A stretch of 64,000 bases of DNA from Halorubellus salinus (GCF_020567525.1 NZ_JAJCVI010000004.1:62001-126000); one strand, 5' to 3'; positions 25,258-34,447 are shown, counted from the stretch's first letter. A program made the numbers and translations. Notes: generated from the sequence alone by a model not told the origin.

Positions 25258-26052
25258 ATGAACGACCCGTTCGACGCGATGTCGTACGTTCTGCGGTCCC
25301 GGAACCGCTTCGCGATCCTGGAGGCGGTCGCGGACCGGCCGTGCGAGCGGTCGGCGCTCGTGGTGAGGACCGAGAGCTCGCGGGTGACGGTCGGTCGTAT
25401 CCTTCGAGACTTCGAGGAGCGAGCGTGGGTGACGACGGACGGCCGCGAGTACGTCGCGACCGTCGAGGGGCGAGCGCTCGCGAACGCGGTCCGGGCTGCG
25501 CTCGACGAACTCAAGGGCGTCGAGCGCGTCGCGCCGCTGCTCCCGGAGTTCCCGCTGGAGGACGCCGTCCTCCCGCGGGGTGCGCTCGCGGCGGCGTCCG
25601 TGACGACGCCGAACGCCGCACAACCGCTCCGGCCGACGCAGCGCCTGACCGAACTCGGAGCGAACGCGGACGTGGTCCGCACCTACGCCGTCGGCATTAC
25701 TGTGGAGGCGACCGAGGCCCACCTCGAACTCGTCCGGGACGCCGGCCAGCACCTCGAGTTACTCGTTCCGACGACCGCGCTCGAGGCGGCTCGTCAGACG
25801 TCGGCGGTCCGCGAGCCGCTTTCGGCGCTCGTGCGGACGGACGCTGTCGTCGCGGTCTGCGACCCGGACCCGACGTTCCCGTTCGTCGCCCGGTTCGACG
25901 ACCACGCGGTGCTCGCGGCGACGACCGACAACGGGACCATCGCTGGCATCGTCGAGTGGGAGACCGACGAGATGGCGGCGTGGGTCGACGACCGGCTCGA
26001 CGACCACCTCGCGGCGAGCGACCCGTTGACGCCCGCGGAGTTCCCTCCCTGA
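25258..26052 (+). CDS. HTH transcriptional regulator with FilR1-type output domain
   Basis: This 264-residue regulator has an N-terminal winged helix (residues 8-75: VLRSRNRFAILEAVADRPCERSALVV, then SSRVTVGRILRDFEERAWV). The sensory half (about 110-255) resembles the methanogen FilR1/DUF1724 domain, with ITVEATEAHLELVRDAGQHLELLVPTTALEAAR, PFVARFDDHAVLAATTDNGTIAGIVEWETDEMAAWVDDRLDDHL. Haloarchaea carry many such regulators; ligands are unknown. Its next downstream gene is the surface protein at 26148, which begins 95 bp later. Confidence 0.85.
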   Translation: MNDPFDAMSYVLRSRNRFAILEAVADRPCERSALVVRTESSRVTVGRILRDFEERAWVTTDGREYVATVEGRALANAVRAALDELKGVERVAPLLPEFPLEDAVLPRGALAAASVTTPNAAQPLRPTQRLTELGANADVVRTYAVGITVEATEAHLELVRDAGQHLELLVPTTALEAARQTSAVREPLSALVRTDAVVAVCDPDPTFPFVARFDDHAVLAATTDNGTIAGIVEWETDEMAAWVDDRLDDHLAASDPLTPAEFPP

Positions 26053-26147
26053 CGACGCTCAGGGGCGTTCACGCCGTGACCGAGCGGTCGCGGTGTGACG
26101 GCGCGACCACCAAGTAAGGTCTTGACGTCGATGCCCGTGGTTGTTGT

Positions 26148-29100
26148 ATGTATACGGTGGGAAGCCGTAACCAAAGGGCTCGTACCTGGGTTACACTCGC
26201 TGTGGTAGTTGCGGTGGTCGCGAGCACGGTCGTCGTCGGACTCGGGCCGGCGACGACGGCGAACGCGGCGTCGTCGACGATCGTCGTCGCGGCGGACGGG
26301 TCGGGTGACTACGAGAACTTCTGGTTCGCCATCGACAACGCGTCGGCGGGCGACACCGTCGAGGTCAAGAGCGGGACGTACTCGTTCAGCGGCGGAACCG
26401 ACCTGAACGTCCTCGACAAGCCGCTGACGATCCGCGGTGACCCGGCGCCGAACGCGGTCGGTCCGGGCGCGGACGCGCCCGTCCTCGCGGACTACAGGTT
26501 CGGTGTGCCGTTGACGCTCACCGCGAACGCGTCTGGGACCACCATCGAGGGCATCGTCTTCGAGGGCACGTACGCGAGCAGCGGGCTCTCGCTCTCGCTC
26601 GCCGCCGACGAGACCCTCTCGGGCGTCGTCGTCCGTGACAGCGAGTTCCGCGGTATCGACCGGACCGGCAAGGTCGGTATCGACGGGGACGAGATCGACG
26701 GGAGCCTCGACTCGTTCGTCGTCGAGCGCGTCCGGTTCGCCGGCTCGGGCACGGACGGCGGCCGCTTCGGCGTCCAGGTGACCGACGGCGGCGCCGCGGC
26801 GAGCGGGACGACGTACCGGAACGTCGCGTTCCTCGACAACGAGTTCGAGAGCGTCGGGCAGGCCGTCGAGATCCAGCAGGGGACCGACGAAGGCGGACTT
26901 TCCGACGTCGTGTTCCGTGGGAACGTCGTCGAAGGTGCGCTCGACACGATGGACTACGGGTTCGCGCTCGACACGTACGCGCGGAACGCGAGCATCTCGG
27001 GGCTCACCATAGCGGACAACGACGTGAACGTGTCCTACACGCCGTTCGACGTGACGACGCGCGACGAGGGCCACGACGTCACGGACGTGCTCGTGACCGG
27101 GAACGACTTCGAGACCCGGAACGAGCAGGCGATACTGTCGGTCGCCGGTGAGCCGTCGACGCCGGGGACGATGGCGCGCGTCGCCATCGAGAACAACACG
27201 TTCACGTCGAGCGGCGACATCCGGAACGTCCTCCTCGTGACCGCGAACGACGGCGTCGCGGTGTCGGACCTCGTCATCTGCAACAACATCATCAACTCGA
27301 CGGGGGAGGCGGACGCGTTGAGCGTCGCGTTCTCGGAGGCCTCGGGCGTCGACATCAGCGGGAACGAGATGAACGGCCCCGACACCGGGTCGAGCGGGCT
27401 CGGTATCTTCGTCGACGCGCCCGACCAGTACACTGGCCTCGTCGTCGAGGACGTCTCCATCGACGGGAACGTCATCGATACCGGCGGGGAGGGGCTCACG
27501 TTCCACACGCAGACCGAGGCGGGCGTCCTCCGGAACCTCTCCATCTCGGGGAACGTCGTCACGGGCTACAATCAGGTCGCCGTCTCGCTGATCGGGTCGA
27601 TGCCGAACGGGACGTTCAGGGACGTCGCGATCCACCGGAACCGCGTGCGGATTCCGACGTCGAACGTCGCGGGCATCAACGTCTTCGGCGCGGGCGAGGC
27701 GGAGACGAAGTACTTCCCCGCGAAACCGTTCACGTTCACGAACGTCTCGGTGACGCGCAACGACGTGACGGCGGCCGAGCAGGCGTTCTCGCTCGAGACG
27801 CGGAACGCGCGGTCGACGGACGCGGTCCGCGTGGACGGGAACCGGCTCGCGATGACCGCGACCGGCACCGACCTCCCGGGTGACCCGAACGGGATGACGC
27901 TGGAGCTGTTCGGGACGGATGCGGTCGACGACTTCGACCTGAACGTGACGAACAACACGGTCACGGGCGCGCCGACGTACGGCGTGTCGGTGACGGCGAC
28001 GGTCGGACAGACGACGCGGTCGAGCGCCTCTGTTCGTCTCGTCGGGAATCACCTGAACGACAGTGGGGTCGCGGCGCTGTACCTGTCGACGGCGGACTCG
28101 CAGTACCGGACGCGGGCGGGGAACGTCACGGTGACGGGGAACAACGTGACGAACAACACGGTCGCGTTCTACAGCGACGCGTGGGGGACGCTCGCGGCGA
28201 CGGGGAACTACCTCGCGGGGAACGCGGTGACGGCGGACGGACAGGGCGCGGTCACGACGAACACCGCGGGCAGTGCACTCGCGCTCGACGTGTACGACCC
28301 GGCGACGGACGGCCCGGACGGCGTCGTGGTGTCGTGTCCGACGGTGACGTCGGGCGCGGACGAGTCGTTCCTCCAGGGCGACGACACGCCGCCGGTCACG
28401 TCGTTCGAGGTCTCGCCGACGACGGTCGCGGTCGGTGAGGACGTGTCCGTCAACGCGAGCGAGTCGACGGACGACGTCGCTATCGCGGGCCACGTCTGGA
28501 CGTTCGGCGACGGCACAACGACGTCCGGCGAGAACGCGACCCACAAGTACGCTGCCGCTGGGGACTACACGATAACGCTCTCGGTGACGGACGAGGCCGG
28601 GAACGTGAACTCGACGACGCGCTCGGTGACGGTGGAGGCCGCGACGACGACGACGAGTCCGCCGCCGACGACGACGAGTCCGCCGCCGACGACGACGAGT
28701 CCGCCGCCGACGACGACGAGTCCGCCGCCGACGACGACGAGTCCGCCACCGACGACGACGACGACGGAGTCGAGTCCGCCGCCGAAGTGGAGTCCACCGG
28801 CGACGCAGCAACCGACGGAACGTCCAACGACGGAACGCCCGACGACGGAACGTCCAACGACGGAACGCCCGACGACGACGGAGCCGACCACGACCGCTGT
28901 ACCGCCGACGGCGACGGCCACCGCAGCGCCGACGACGACCGCTGTACCGCCGACGGCGACGGCCACCGCGGCGCCGACGACGACCGACGCGGCGACGACG
29001 GCAGCGCCCCCGACCGCCACCGGGACGGCGACGGCCATCGACGATGCGACGACCGCGCCGACGACCGCAGCGTCCACGACCGACGGGTCCGCGGCACCGA

Positions 29101-29222
29101 CCACGAACGCCTCGGGCGGGACGGCGACCGAGACGCCCGACGAGGGGAGCCCCGGGTTCGGCGTCGCCGTCGCCGTCCTGGCGGTCCTCGCGGCGCTCGC
29201 GGTCGGTGTCCGGCGTCGCTGA
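26148..29222 (+). CDS. Secreted beta-helix/PKD surface protein with PGF-CTERM anchor
   Basis: This 1024-residue exported protein has a signal peptide (residues 1-41, hydrophobic core TLAVVVAVVASTVVVGLG, cleavage after ANA-A). Right-handed parallel beta-helix repeats fill about 45-740, rich in repeated N-x-V/I-x-G/N turns such as ISGNVV and VTGNNVT. A PKD domain (about 748-832) has HVWTFGDGTTTSGENATHKYAAAGDYTITLSVTD. The following linker is Thr/Pro/Ala-rich tandem repeat, a likely O-glycosylated stalk. The end, GSPGFGVAVAVLAVLAALAVGVRRR, is a PGF-CTERM signal for archaeosortase A. It is therefore a lipid-anchored S-layer-associated protein, perhaps carbohydrate-binding or -cleaving. Confidence 0.92.
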   Translation: MYTVGSRNQRARTWVTLAVVVAVVASTVVVGLGPATTANAASSTIVVAADGSGDYENFWFAIDNASAGDTVEVKSGTYSFSGGTDLNVLDKPLTIRGDPAPNAVGPGADAPVLADYRFGVPLTLTANASGTTIEGIVFEGTYASSGLSLSLAADETLSGVVVRDSEFRGIDRTGKVGIDGDEIDGSLDSFVVERVRFAGSGTDGGRFGVQVTDGGAAASGTTYRNVAFLDNEFESVGQAVEIQQGTDEGGLSDVVFRGNVVEGALDTMDYGFALDTYARNASISGLTIADNDVNVSYTPFDVTTRDEGHDVTDVLVTGNDFETRNEQAILSVAGEPSTPGTMARVAIENNTFTSSGDIRNVLLVTANDGVAVSDLVICNNIINSTGEADALSVAFSEASGVDISGNEMNGPDTGSSGLGIFVDAPDQYTGLVVEDVSIDGNVIDTGGEGLTFHTQTEAGVLRNLSISGNVVTGYNQVAVSLIGSMPNGTFRDVAIHRNRVRIPTSNVAGINVFGAGEAETKYFPAKPFTFTNVSVTRNDVTAAEQAFSLETRNARSTDAVRVDGNRLAMTATGTDLPGDPNGMTLELFGTDAVDDFDLNVTNNTVTGAPTYGVSVTATVGQTTRSSASVRLVGNHLNDSGVAALYLSTADSQYRTRAGNVTVTGNNVTNNTVAFYSDAWGTLAATGNYLAGNAVTADGQGAVTTNTAGSALALDVYDPATDGPDGVVVSCPTVTSGADESFLQGDDTPPVTSFEVSPTTVAVGEDVSVNASESTDDVAIAGHVWTFGDGTTTSGENATHKYAAAGDYTITLSVTDEAGNVNSTTRSVTVEAATTTTSPPPTTTSPPPTTTSPPPTTTSPPPTTTSPPPTTTTTESSPPPKWSPPATQQPTERPTTERPTTERPTTERPTTTEPTTTAVPPTATATAAPTTTAVPPTATATAAPTTTDAATTAAPPTATGTATAIDDATTAPTTAASTTDGSAAPTTNASGGTATETPDEGSPGFGVAVAVLAVLAALAVGVRRR
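28646..28981 (+). repeat. Stalk-coding tandem repeats (21, 15 and 45 bp units)
   Basis: Three arrays follow one another in frame. A 21-bp unit encoding TTTSPPP has GAGTCC at 28655, 28676, 28697, 28718 and 28739. A 15-bp unit encoding TERPT starts at 28814, 28829, 28844 and 28859. A 45-bp unit encoding TAVPPTATATAAPTT starts at 28892 and 28937. All units are multiples of three, so copy number can change without frameshift. Confidence 0.9.
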
Positions 29223-29238
29223 CGCGTCGACGAACCGT

Positions 29239-29267
29239 CACGGCGACTGACCGAGCGGTTCGCCGTG
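29239..29267 (+). terminator. Hairpin after the surface protein gene
   Basis: CACGGCGA (29239-29246) pairs with TCGCCGTG (29260-29267) across a 13-nt loop, 17 nt after the stop codon. It is a possible terminator or 3'-end stabiliser. Confidence 0.4.
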
Positions 29268-29424
29268 CGACGACGGACCCGATTCGATGACGAACCGGAT
29301 TCTATGGGCGACCGGCGAGCCGATAGCGGACGCTCGCGGTCGGCGACCGGAGGAATCTGCGGTTGATTGAAGGAATCTGTGGTTGGTGCGTGGAACGCGG
29401 TGGTCGTCGCGGTGGTCGCGCCGC

Positions 29425-30438
29425 CTACAGCCCTACGCCCATCGCGTCGTTCGTCGTCTCGATACTGGATGCCTGGTCGTCGGTGCCGAGGACGGCGCGG
29501 ATGGCGTCGACGTTCTCGGGGACGACGTCGGACTCCTGGTGGATGGCCTGGAACAGGTAGAGGTCGTCGTCCTCCATCGTGACCGATTCGCCCCAGATGC
29601 AGTTCTCCCAGACGTCCGCTCGCGGCCGGCCGCGGTCCATCGCGTACTCCTTGATGGCACCGGCGCCGTCGAGGTCGAGGTGCTCGGGGATGACGAACGT
29701 CCGCGATTCGCGCTCGAGGAGGTCCCGCACCGCGTCCGCGCTCGGGCGGTCTTCGAGGGTGACGTTGATCGAGTGCATGTGCATGAGGGTCGCGGGGACC
29801 TTCAGGCCGAGCGTGTCGATGTCGAGGTCCGGGAAGATGGTGTTCACGTCCGGGCCGTGGTGGCTCGGGAGCCCGACCGGGTTCGGGAGGATGTCGTTGA
29901 TGGGGCCGCGTCCGGTCTGGGCGGGGTCGCCGCCGCGGCGGACGAGCGTCGCGCGCACCTTCTCCACGCCGTAGGCTTCCTCGAGGGGTTTGACGAGGCG
30001 ACTGAGGCCGGTGGTGTTACAGGAGACGACGCGGACGACGTCCGCGCCCTCGACGGTGTCGTAGTTCGAGCGTGCGTTGAAGCTCGCGTCCGCGGCGTCG
30101 GCGTCCTCGCCGCCCTGGAGGAGCGCGGGCGTGTCGTGCTCGCGGTACATCGCGACGTTGTCCGCGCCGATACCCGAGGGGCAGGCGTCGACGACGATAT
30201 CGGCTTCGGCGACGAGTTCGTCGACGGTCCCGGCGAGGTCGATGCCGGCGTCGTCGAACAGCTCGATGCGGTCCTCGATGGCGGCGTACAGCGGGTAGCC
30301 CTTGTCGACGGCCGTCTCGGCCTCGAAGTTCGGGCGGGTCTTCGCGACGCCGACGACCTCCATGTCGGGTTGTGCGCGGACGGCGTCCGCGACGCGCTTG
30401 CCGATCGTTCCGTACCCGTTGACCGCGACCTGTATCAT
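29425..30438 (-). CDS. gapB: Type II glyceraldehyde-3-phosphate dehydrogenase (phosphorylating)
   Basis: This 337-residue archaeal GAPDH interconverts glyceraldehyde-3-phosphate and 1,3-bisphosphoglycerate with NAD(P). The Rossmann start is [20 protein letters not shown]. The catalytic cysteine is Cys140 in [12 protein letters not shown]. The archaeal blocks [19 protein letters not shown] and MHMHSIN follow. In haloarchaea the type II enzyme is mainly gluconeogenic; that direction is from knowledge of the family. On the minus strand CTATTAG at about 30467-30473 is a TATA-like box some 30 nt before the ATG, so the message is probably leaderless. Confidence 0.96.
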   Translation of the reverse strand: MIQVAVNGYGTIGKRVADAVRAQPDMEVVGVAKTRPNFEAETAVDKGYPLYAAIEDRIELFDDAGIDLAGTVDELVAEADIVVDACPSGIGADNVAMYREHDTPALLQGGEDADAADASFNARSNYDTVEGADVVRVVSCNTTGLSRLVKPLEEAYGVEKVRATLVRRGGDPAQTGRGPINDILPNPVGLPSHHGPDVNTIFPDLDIDTLGLKVPATLMHMHSINVTLEDRPSADAVRDLLERESRTFVIPEHLDLDGAGAIKEYAMDRGRPRADVWENCIWGESVTMEDDDLYLFQAIHQESDVVPENVDAIRAVLGTDDQASSIETTNDAMGVGL

Positions 30439-30599
30439 GCGCGAGGCTGCGCCGGCCAGCGTCCTAATAGTTCCGAGTGCAGTCGCGTCGACGCGCGGAA
30501 AGCCCGGAAGAGGGACTCGCGAGCGAGTACCTTTCGAGCGTCCGTCGGGACGTGGGTCGGCGATGTCCCTCCCCGGCACAGCTTTATTTCACAGGGCAA

Positions 30600-30842
30600 A
30601 TGTTTATTACCTATGCTGTTGTCTCGAAATCTAACGTGCTTGCAGCTGCCACCTTCGTCGCCGGTCTCGTGCTGTTCGTCGGCGGCGTGAACGCCGTCCG
30701 CCCGCCCGCCGAGTACAGCGAACGGCCGGCGCGGCTGTTCGCCGTCGGCGGCCGACGCTCCGCGCTCAGCTACGTCCAGACCGACGGCGCCGTCCTCGGC
30801 GTCGTCGGGCTGTTCGCGATGCTCGCGTCCACGCTCGTCTGA
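30600..30842 (+). CDS. Small two-helix membrane protein
   Basis: This protein of 80 residues or fewer has two hydrophobic helices, LAAATFVAGLVLFVGGVNA and DGAVLGVVGLFAMLASTLV, joined by a charged loop (RPPAEYSERPARLFAVGGRRS). No family is recognised. The ATG at 30600 lies just before TTTATTAC (30603-30610), itself a TATA-like box. A leaderless start at GTG 30636 (MLAAATFVAG) about 29 nt after that box is therefore quite possible. It precedes another small membrane protein by two bases. Confidence 0.6.
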   Translation: MFITYAVVSKSNVLAAATFVAGLVLFVGGVNAVRPPAEYSERPARLFAVGGRRSALSYVQTDGAVLGVVGLFAMLASTLV

Positions 30843-30844
30843 CC

Positions 30845-31081
30845 GTGACGGGACCCGTCGAACTCGGCACCGGTCTCGCCGCAACCGGCCTCGTCGCGCT
30901 CGCCATCGGCGCCCTCCAGCTCCGCTCGCCGACGTTCTGGCTCGCGTTCGCGTGGGGTATCCCACCCGGGCCCGAGCCCGGGTGGCCCGAGTACGCGGTG
31001 CGCGTCTTCGGCGGCGTCTTCGTGTGTCTCGGGCTCGCCGCGGCCGCCGGCGGTGCGTTCGTCGTCTCGACCGCGCTGTAG
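30845..31081 (+). CDS. Small two-helix membrane protein
   Basis: The 78-residue protein with GTG start has two or three hydrophobic segments: LAATGLVALAIGALQL, TFWLAFAWGIPPGPEPGW, then VFGGVFVCLGLAAAAGGAFVVS. The aromatic/proline loop AWGIPPGPEPGWPEYAVR lies between helices. No family is recognised. It starts two bases after the stop of the preceding small membrane gene, so the pair is translationally coupled and may form a membrane complex. Confidence 0.6.
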   Translation: MTGPVELGTGLAATGLVALAIGALQLRSPTFWLAFAWGIPPGPEPGWPEYAVRVFGGVFVCLGLAAAAGGAFVVSTAL

Positions 31082-31180
31082 CGTCCAGCTCGTGTCGTGC
31101 GCTGCGTGGGTCGCCCTCGTCGCTACGCGCGTCGTGGCCAGACGACAAGACCTAATCCGGTTCCGTTCGGAGTCCGCGCC

Positions 31181-32137
31181 ATGAGCGACCTTTCGGCGCC
31201 GGCGCGAACCGCCATCGAGCAGTGCATGGACGTCAGTAGCGGCGAGAGCGTGGTCGTCGTGACCGACGACGAGCGCCGCCCCATCGGCGAGGCGCTGTAC
31301 GACGCGGCCCTGGCCGCGACCGACGACGCGACCATCCTCCAGTACCCGCCTGGCGAGAACCACGGCGAGGAACCGCCGGCGGCGGTCGCGGCGGCGATGG
31401 CCGCTGGGGACGTGTTCCTGGCACCGACGTCGAAGAGCCTGAGTCACACGCGAGCGCGGTCGGCGGCGACCGAGGCGGGCGCGCGCGGTGCGACGCTCCC
31501 CGGCATCACCGAGGACGTGTTCACGACCGGCTTGGACGCGGACTACGAGCAGATCGCGGCGCACTGCGAGGACGTGCTCGCGCAGGTCGCAGACGCCGAC
31601 GAGGTCCGGGTGACGACCGACCTCGGCACGGACATCACGTTCGAGGCCGGCGAGCGCGAGTGGCTCGCGGACACCGGGATGGTGCACGACAGCGGGGACT
31701 TCTCGAACCTGCCCGCGGGCGAGGTGTTCGTGGCGCCCGAGACCGCGAACGGTCGGTTCGTCGTCGACGGGACGATGATGCCGTACGAGCGCCTCGACGA
31801 CGACCAGACGCTCGCGTTCGACGTCGAGGACGGCCAGGTCGTGAACATCGAGGACGACCGCATCGCCGAGCAGTTCGCGGACCTCGCCGAGGAAGCCGGC
31901 GACGTCGTCTACAACCTCGCCGAGCTCGGTATCGGGACGAACGTCGCCGTCACGGACCTCGTCGGCTCCGTCCTGCTCGACGAGAAGGCCGCCGGAACGG
32001 TCCACATCGCCATCGGCGACAACGCCGGCATCGGCGGCGACACCGACGCGCCCATCCACTCCGACGGCGTCATCCAGGACCCGACGGTGTACGCCGACGA
32101 GGAGGTCGTAGACCTCCCAACTGTCGAACGGCCGTAG
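31181..32137 (+). CDS. M29-family aminopeptidase (thermophilic metalloprotease type)
   Basis: This 318-residue peptidase family M29 protein shows the metal-binding blocks FSNLPAGEVFVAPE (Glu), ELGIGTN (Glu) and VHIAIGDNAGIGGD, followed by PIHSDGVIQDPTVYAD (His and Asp). Family members are cobalt- or zinc-dependent aminopeptidases acting in the cytoplasm. The protein is somewhat shorter than bacterial AmpS (about 410), which is usual for this archaeal branch. The ATG at 31181 gives MSDLSAPARTAIEQCMDV. It is transcribed apart from the small membrane genes. Confidence 0.87.
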   Translation: MSDLSAPARTAIEQCMDVSSGESVVVVTDDERRPIGEALYDAALAATDDATILQYPPGENHGEEPPAAVAAAMAAGDVFLAPTSKSLSHTRARSAATEAGARGATLPGITEDVFTTGLDADYEQIAAHCEDVLAQVADADEVRVTTDLGTDITFEAGEREWLADTGMVHDSGDFSNLPAGEVFVAPETANGRFVVDGTMMPYERLDDDQTLAFDVEDGQVVNIEDDRIAEQFADLAEEAGDVVYNLAELGIGTNVAVTDLVGSVLLDEKAAGTVHIAIGDNAGIGGDTDAPIHSDGVIQDPTVYADEEVVDLPTVERP

Positions 32138-32240
32138 GCCGTGAGACGGCGAGGCGGTCGACCTGCCACAGCCCTAGCTCGCTCCGAGAGCACTCGCGAG
32201 CGGCGAAACCACTTTGACGCCTCCGCGGGTGGGTGCGAGT

Positions 32241-32609
32241 ATGCGAGTACTGCTTGGAGTGGCCGGTAGCGAGGAGTCGATGCGGGCGCTCGAGTCGACG
32301 GTCGAGCGCGCGGTCGAGGCCGGCGACGACCTCACCATCGCGGTCATCGAGAAGGACGACATGGCGCAGTCACCCGACGACGTCGCCGACGAGGCGCGCA
32401 CGGTCGCGGAACGCCACGGCCTCGACGTCGACGTACGATACCTCGAGGGCGACCCGGGCGCGTCGCTCGTCGACACCGCCGAACGCGAGGGGTTCGACGA
32501 ACTCGCGATCGGCGGCGGCACCGAGAGCCCGATGGGGAAGATCCGCCTCGGGCCCGTCACCGAGTTCGTGCTGTTGAACGCCACGACGTCCGTTCGACTC
32601 GTGCGATGA
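32241..32609 (+). CDS. Universal stress protein (UspA) family
   Basis: The 122-residue protein has the Usp fold: MRVLLGVAGSEESMRALESTVERAVEAGDDLTIAVIE at the N-terminus. The glycine-rich motif is ELAIGGGTESPMGKIRLGPVTEFVLLNATTSVRLVR, close to the ATP-binding G-2x-G-9x-G-S/T pattern. It is short by about 20 residues compared with many UspA proteins. Its stop overlaps the start of the GNAT gene at 32606 (ATGA), showing coupling and a shared function in stress response. Confidence 0.88.
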   Translation: MRVLLGVAGSEESMRALESTVERAVEAGDDLTIAVIEKDDMAQSPDDVADEARTVAERHGLDVDVRYLEGDPGASLVDTAEREGFDELAIGGGTESPMGKIRLGPVTEFVLLNATTSVRLVR

Positions 32610-33160
32610 CCGGGAATCGTGCGTACCCCGACGACGCGACGAGCGGGTTCCCGACGCCACCGCGGTCGTTCGCGGACCGCGAGGACCGCGAGATCCGTAT
32701 CGACGCGATCGACGAATCGCACCTGGACGCGGTCGCGGAGATGTACGTCGCGTTCGACCCCGCCGACCGCGCGCAAGGCATCCCGCCGGCGGGCGAGGAG
32801 CGCGTGTACGACTGGCTGGACACCATCTTCGAGGAGGGGCTGAACGTCGCGGCGTTCCACGGCGACGACGTCGCCGGGCACGCGACGCTCGTCCCCGACG
32901 AAGCCCACGGGGAACCCGGCGAGCACGCGTACGAGCTCGCCATCTTCGTGCTGCAGGCGTACCAGCGCGCCGGCATCGGGCGAGAGCTCCTGGAGACGCT
33001 CCTCGGGCATGGGGCGAGCGAGGACGTCGACCGCGTGTGGCTCACGGTCGAACGCTGGAACAGCGCCGCCGTTTCCCTCTACCGCGACGTCGGCTTCGAG
33101 ACCTGCGGGAGCGAGAGCTTCGAACTCGAGATGAGTCTCGTGCTCGACACCGACCAGTAG
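32606..33160 (+). CDS. GNAT family N-acetyltransferase
   Basis: This 184-residue acetyltransferase contains ELAIFVLQAYQRAGIGRELLETLLGHG (acetyl-CoA loop Q-R-A-G-I-G) and LTVERWNSAAVSLYRDVGFE, both canonical. The N-terminal 30 residues are variable. The gene overlaps the upstream Usp gene by four bases. Its substrate is unknown. Confidence 0.92.
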   Translation: MTGNRAYPDDATSGFPTPPRSFADREDREIRIDAIDESHLDAVAEMYVAFDPADRAQGIPPAGEERVYDWLDTIFEEGLNVAAFHGDDVAGHATLVPDEAHGEPGEHAYELAIFVLQAYQRAGIGRELLETLLGHGASEDVDRVWLTVERWNSAAVSLYRDVGFETCGSESFELEMSLVLDTDQ

Positions 33161-33185
33161 CGACCCCGAGACTTCGGTGCGTCTC

Positions 33186-33650
33186 TCAGACGGAGAGGAG
33201 CGGCTGGCTCGCGTAGAGGAGGACGTACTCGGCGGCTTTCGCGAGGACGTCGCCGCTTTCGCTCATGGATTCGCGGGGGACGACGAGGAAGTCGGCGTCG
33301 ACCTCGTCGGCGGTGTCGAGGACGACGCTCCCGGGGTGCTGGGTCTTGCGCGTCGTCGAGAAGCCGTACGCGGTGGAGTGCCGGAGTTCGACGCCGTGGT
33401 CGGTGGCGATGGGTGCGACGTCGTCCATGAACGACTGGCTGTCGCTGGAGACGTCGTCCGCTTCGACCGCTCCTTCTTCGACGGCGCGCACGACGTCCTG
33501 ACCGACGACGTACACGGCGTACACGCTGGCGTCGTACTCGTCGGCGATGGCGACGGCGTACTCGACGGCGCGGACGGACTCGTCGCTGCCGTCCACGGGG
33601 ACGAGGACGGTGTCGACCGAGAGCGCCTCGGCTGGCGCGGGCGTACTCAT
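33186..33650 (-). CDS. Universal stress protein family, nucleotide motif degenerate
   Basis: This 154-residue Usp-fold protein has the typical start SVDTVLVPVDGSDESVRAVEYAVAIADEYDASVYAVYVVG. Its C-terminal region, DFLVVPRESMSESGDVLAKAAEYVLLYASQPLLSV, lacks the glycine-rich G-2x-G-9x-G motif, so it may not bind ATP. It converges with the GNAT gene and is divergent from the next Usp at 33783. The ATG at 33648-33650 fits the family. Confidence 0.88.
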   Translation of the reverse strand: MSTPAPAEALSVDTVLVPVDGSDESVRAVEYAVAIADEYDASVYAVYVVGQDVVRAVEEGAVEADDVSSDSQSFMDDVAPIATDHGVELRHSTAYGFSTTRKTQHPGSVVLDTADEVDADFLVVPRESMSESGDVLAKAAEYVLLYASQPLLSV

Positions 33651-33782
33651 GGCCGGCAGTGCGACGCCGGGCACCAAAAAGGTGCGTGCGTTCGCGTCGC
33701 GACTGCCCCGGCGGGGTCGTGGTCGGCGTCGACTGAGGGTGCGTCGGGTGGCTTTAAGCCACGGCCGGTCGTTCCCTCTGGT

Positions 33783-34211
33783 ATGTTCGATTCGGTCGTC
33801 GTTGCGACGGACGGCTCCGAGAGCGTGCAGCGCGCGGTCGACGTGTCCCTCGACTTCGCGGAGCGGTTCGACGCGACGGTGCACGCGCTGTACGTCGTGG
33901 ACGCCTCCGAGGTGGAGTCCTCGCCGGAGTCGGTGCGGGACGAACTGCGGAGCGCGCTCGAGGCGGACGGTGAGGCGGCGCTGTCGGCGGTCGCGGAGCG
34001 CGCGAGCGTCGACGTCACGACCGCGGTCCGCGAGGGCCGTCCGGCGGCGGAGATCACGGCGTACGCTCGCGAGGTGGACGCGGACGTCGTCGCCTCCGGC
34101 ACGCGCGGTCGGCACGGCGAGAATCGGTTCCTCATCGGAAGCGTCGCCGAGCGCGTCGTGCGGACGTGCGACCGCCCGGTGTTGACGGTGCGGCAGCTCC
34201 AGGAGGAGTAG
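33783..34211 (+). CDS. Universal stress protein (UspA), ATP-binding type
   Basis: This 142-residue UspA protein starts MFDSVVVATDGSESVQRAVDVSLDFAERF. It has the ATP-binding motif GTRGRHGENRFLIGSVAERVVRTCDRPVLTV near residues 108-138, a complete G-2x-G-9x-G-S pattern. It is divergent from the degenerate Usp at 33186. GGCTTTAAGCC (about 33752) is a promoter candidate about 28 nt before the ATG. Confidence 0.94.
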   Translation: MFDSVVVATDGSESVQRAVDVSLDFAERFDATVHALYVVDASEVESSPESVRDELRSALEADGEAALSAVAERASVDVTTAVREGRPAAEITAYAREVDADVVASGTRGRHGENRFLIGSVAERVVRTCDRPVLTVRQLQEE

Positions 34212-34439
34212 CGAGGGGTCGGCGACGACCAGCCGGTGCGTTTCGCGACCGCCGCGAGCGCGTTCCCGAGGAGCGGCTGGCGGGTCCAGGGGGAGGCGTG
34301 GCGGCGGAACGCGCGGAGACGATGCACGGTCGTCCTGCAGGCACCTGATTCAAGTGCCTGCTGGTGGATACCACGAGACTGACCGTCCGGCCCGTGCACT
34401 ACGATGCCCAACGACAGTCGCTTGTCATATCAGGGTGGG

Positions 34440-34447
34440 GTATTTAT
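34440..34447 (+). promoter_or_regulatory. TATA box of the histidine kinase gene
   Basis: TATTTATG is centred about 27 nt upstream of the ATG at 34471 in otherwise G-rich sequence, predicting a leaderless mRNA. Confidence 0.6.

Noticed and set aside
25794-28811. 1005-codon minus-strand open frame opposite the surface protein
   Set aside because: It is an Arg/Val-rich shadow of the high-GC beta-helix gene, without domain features or start context.
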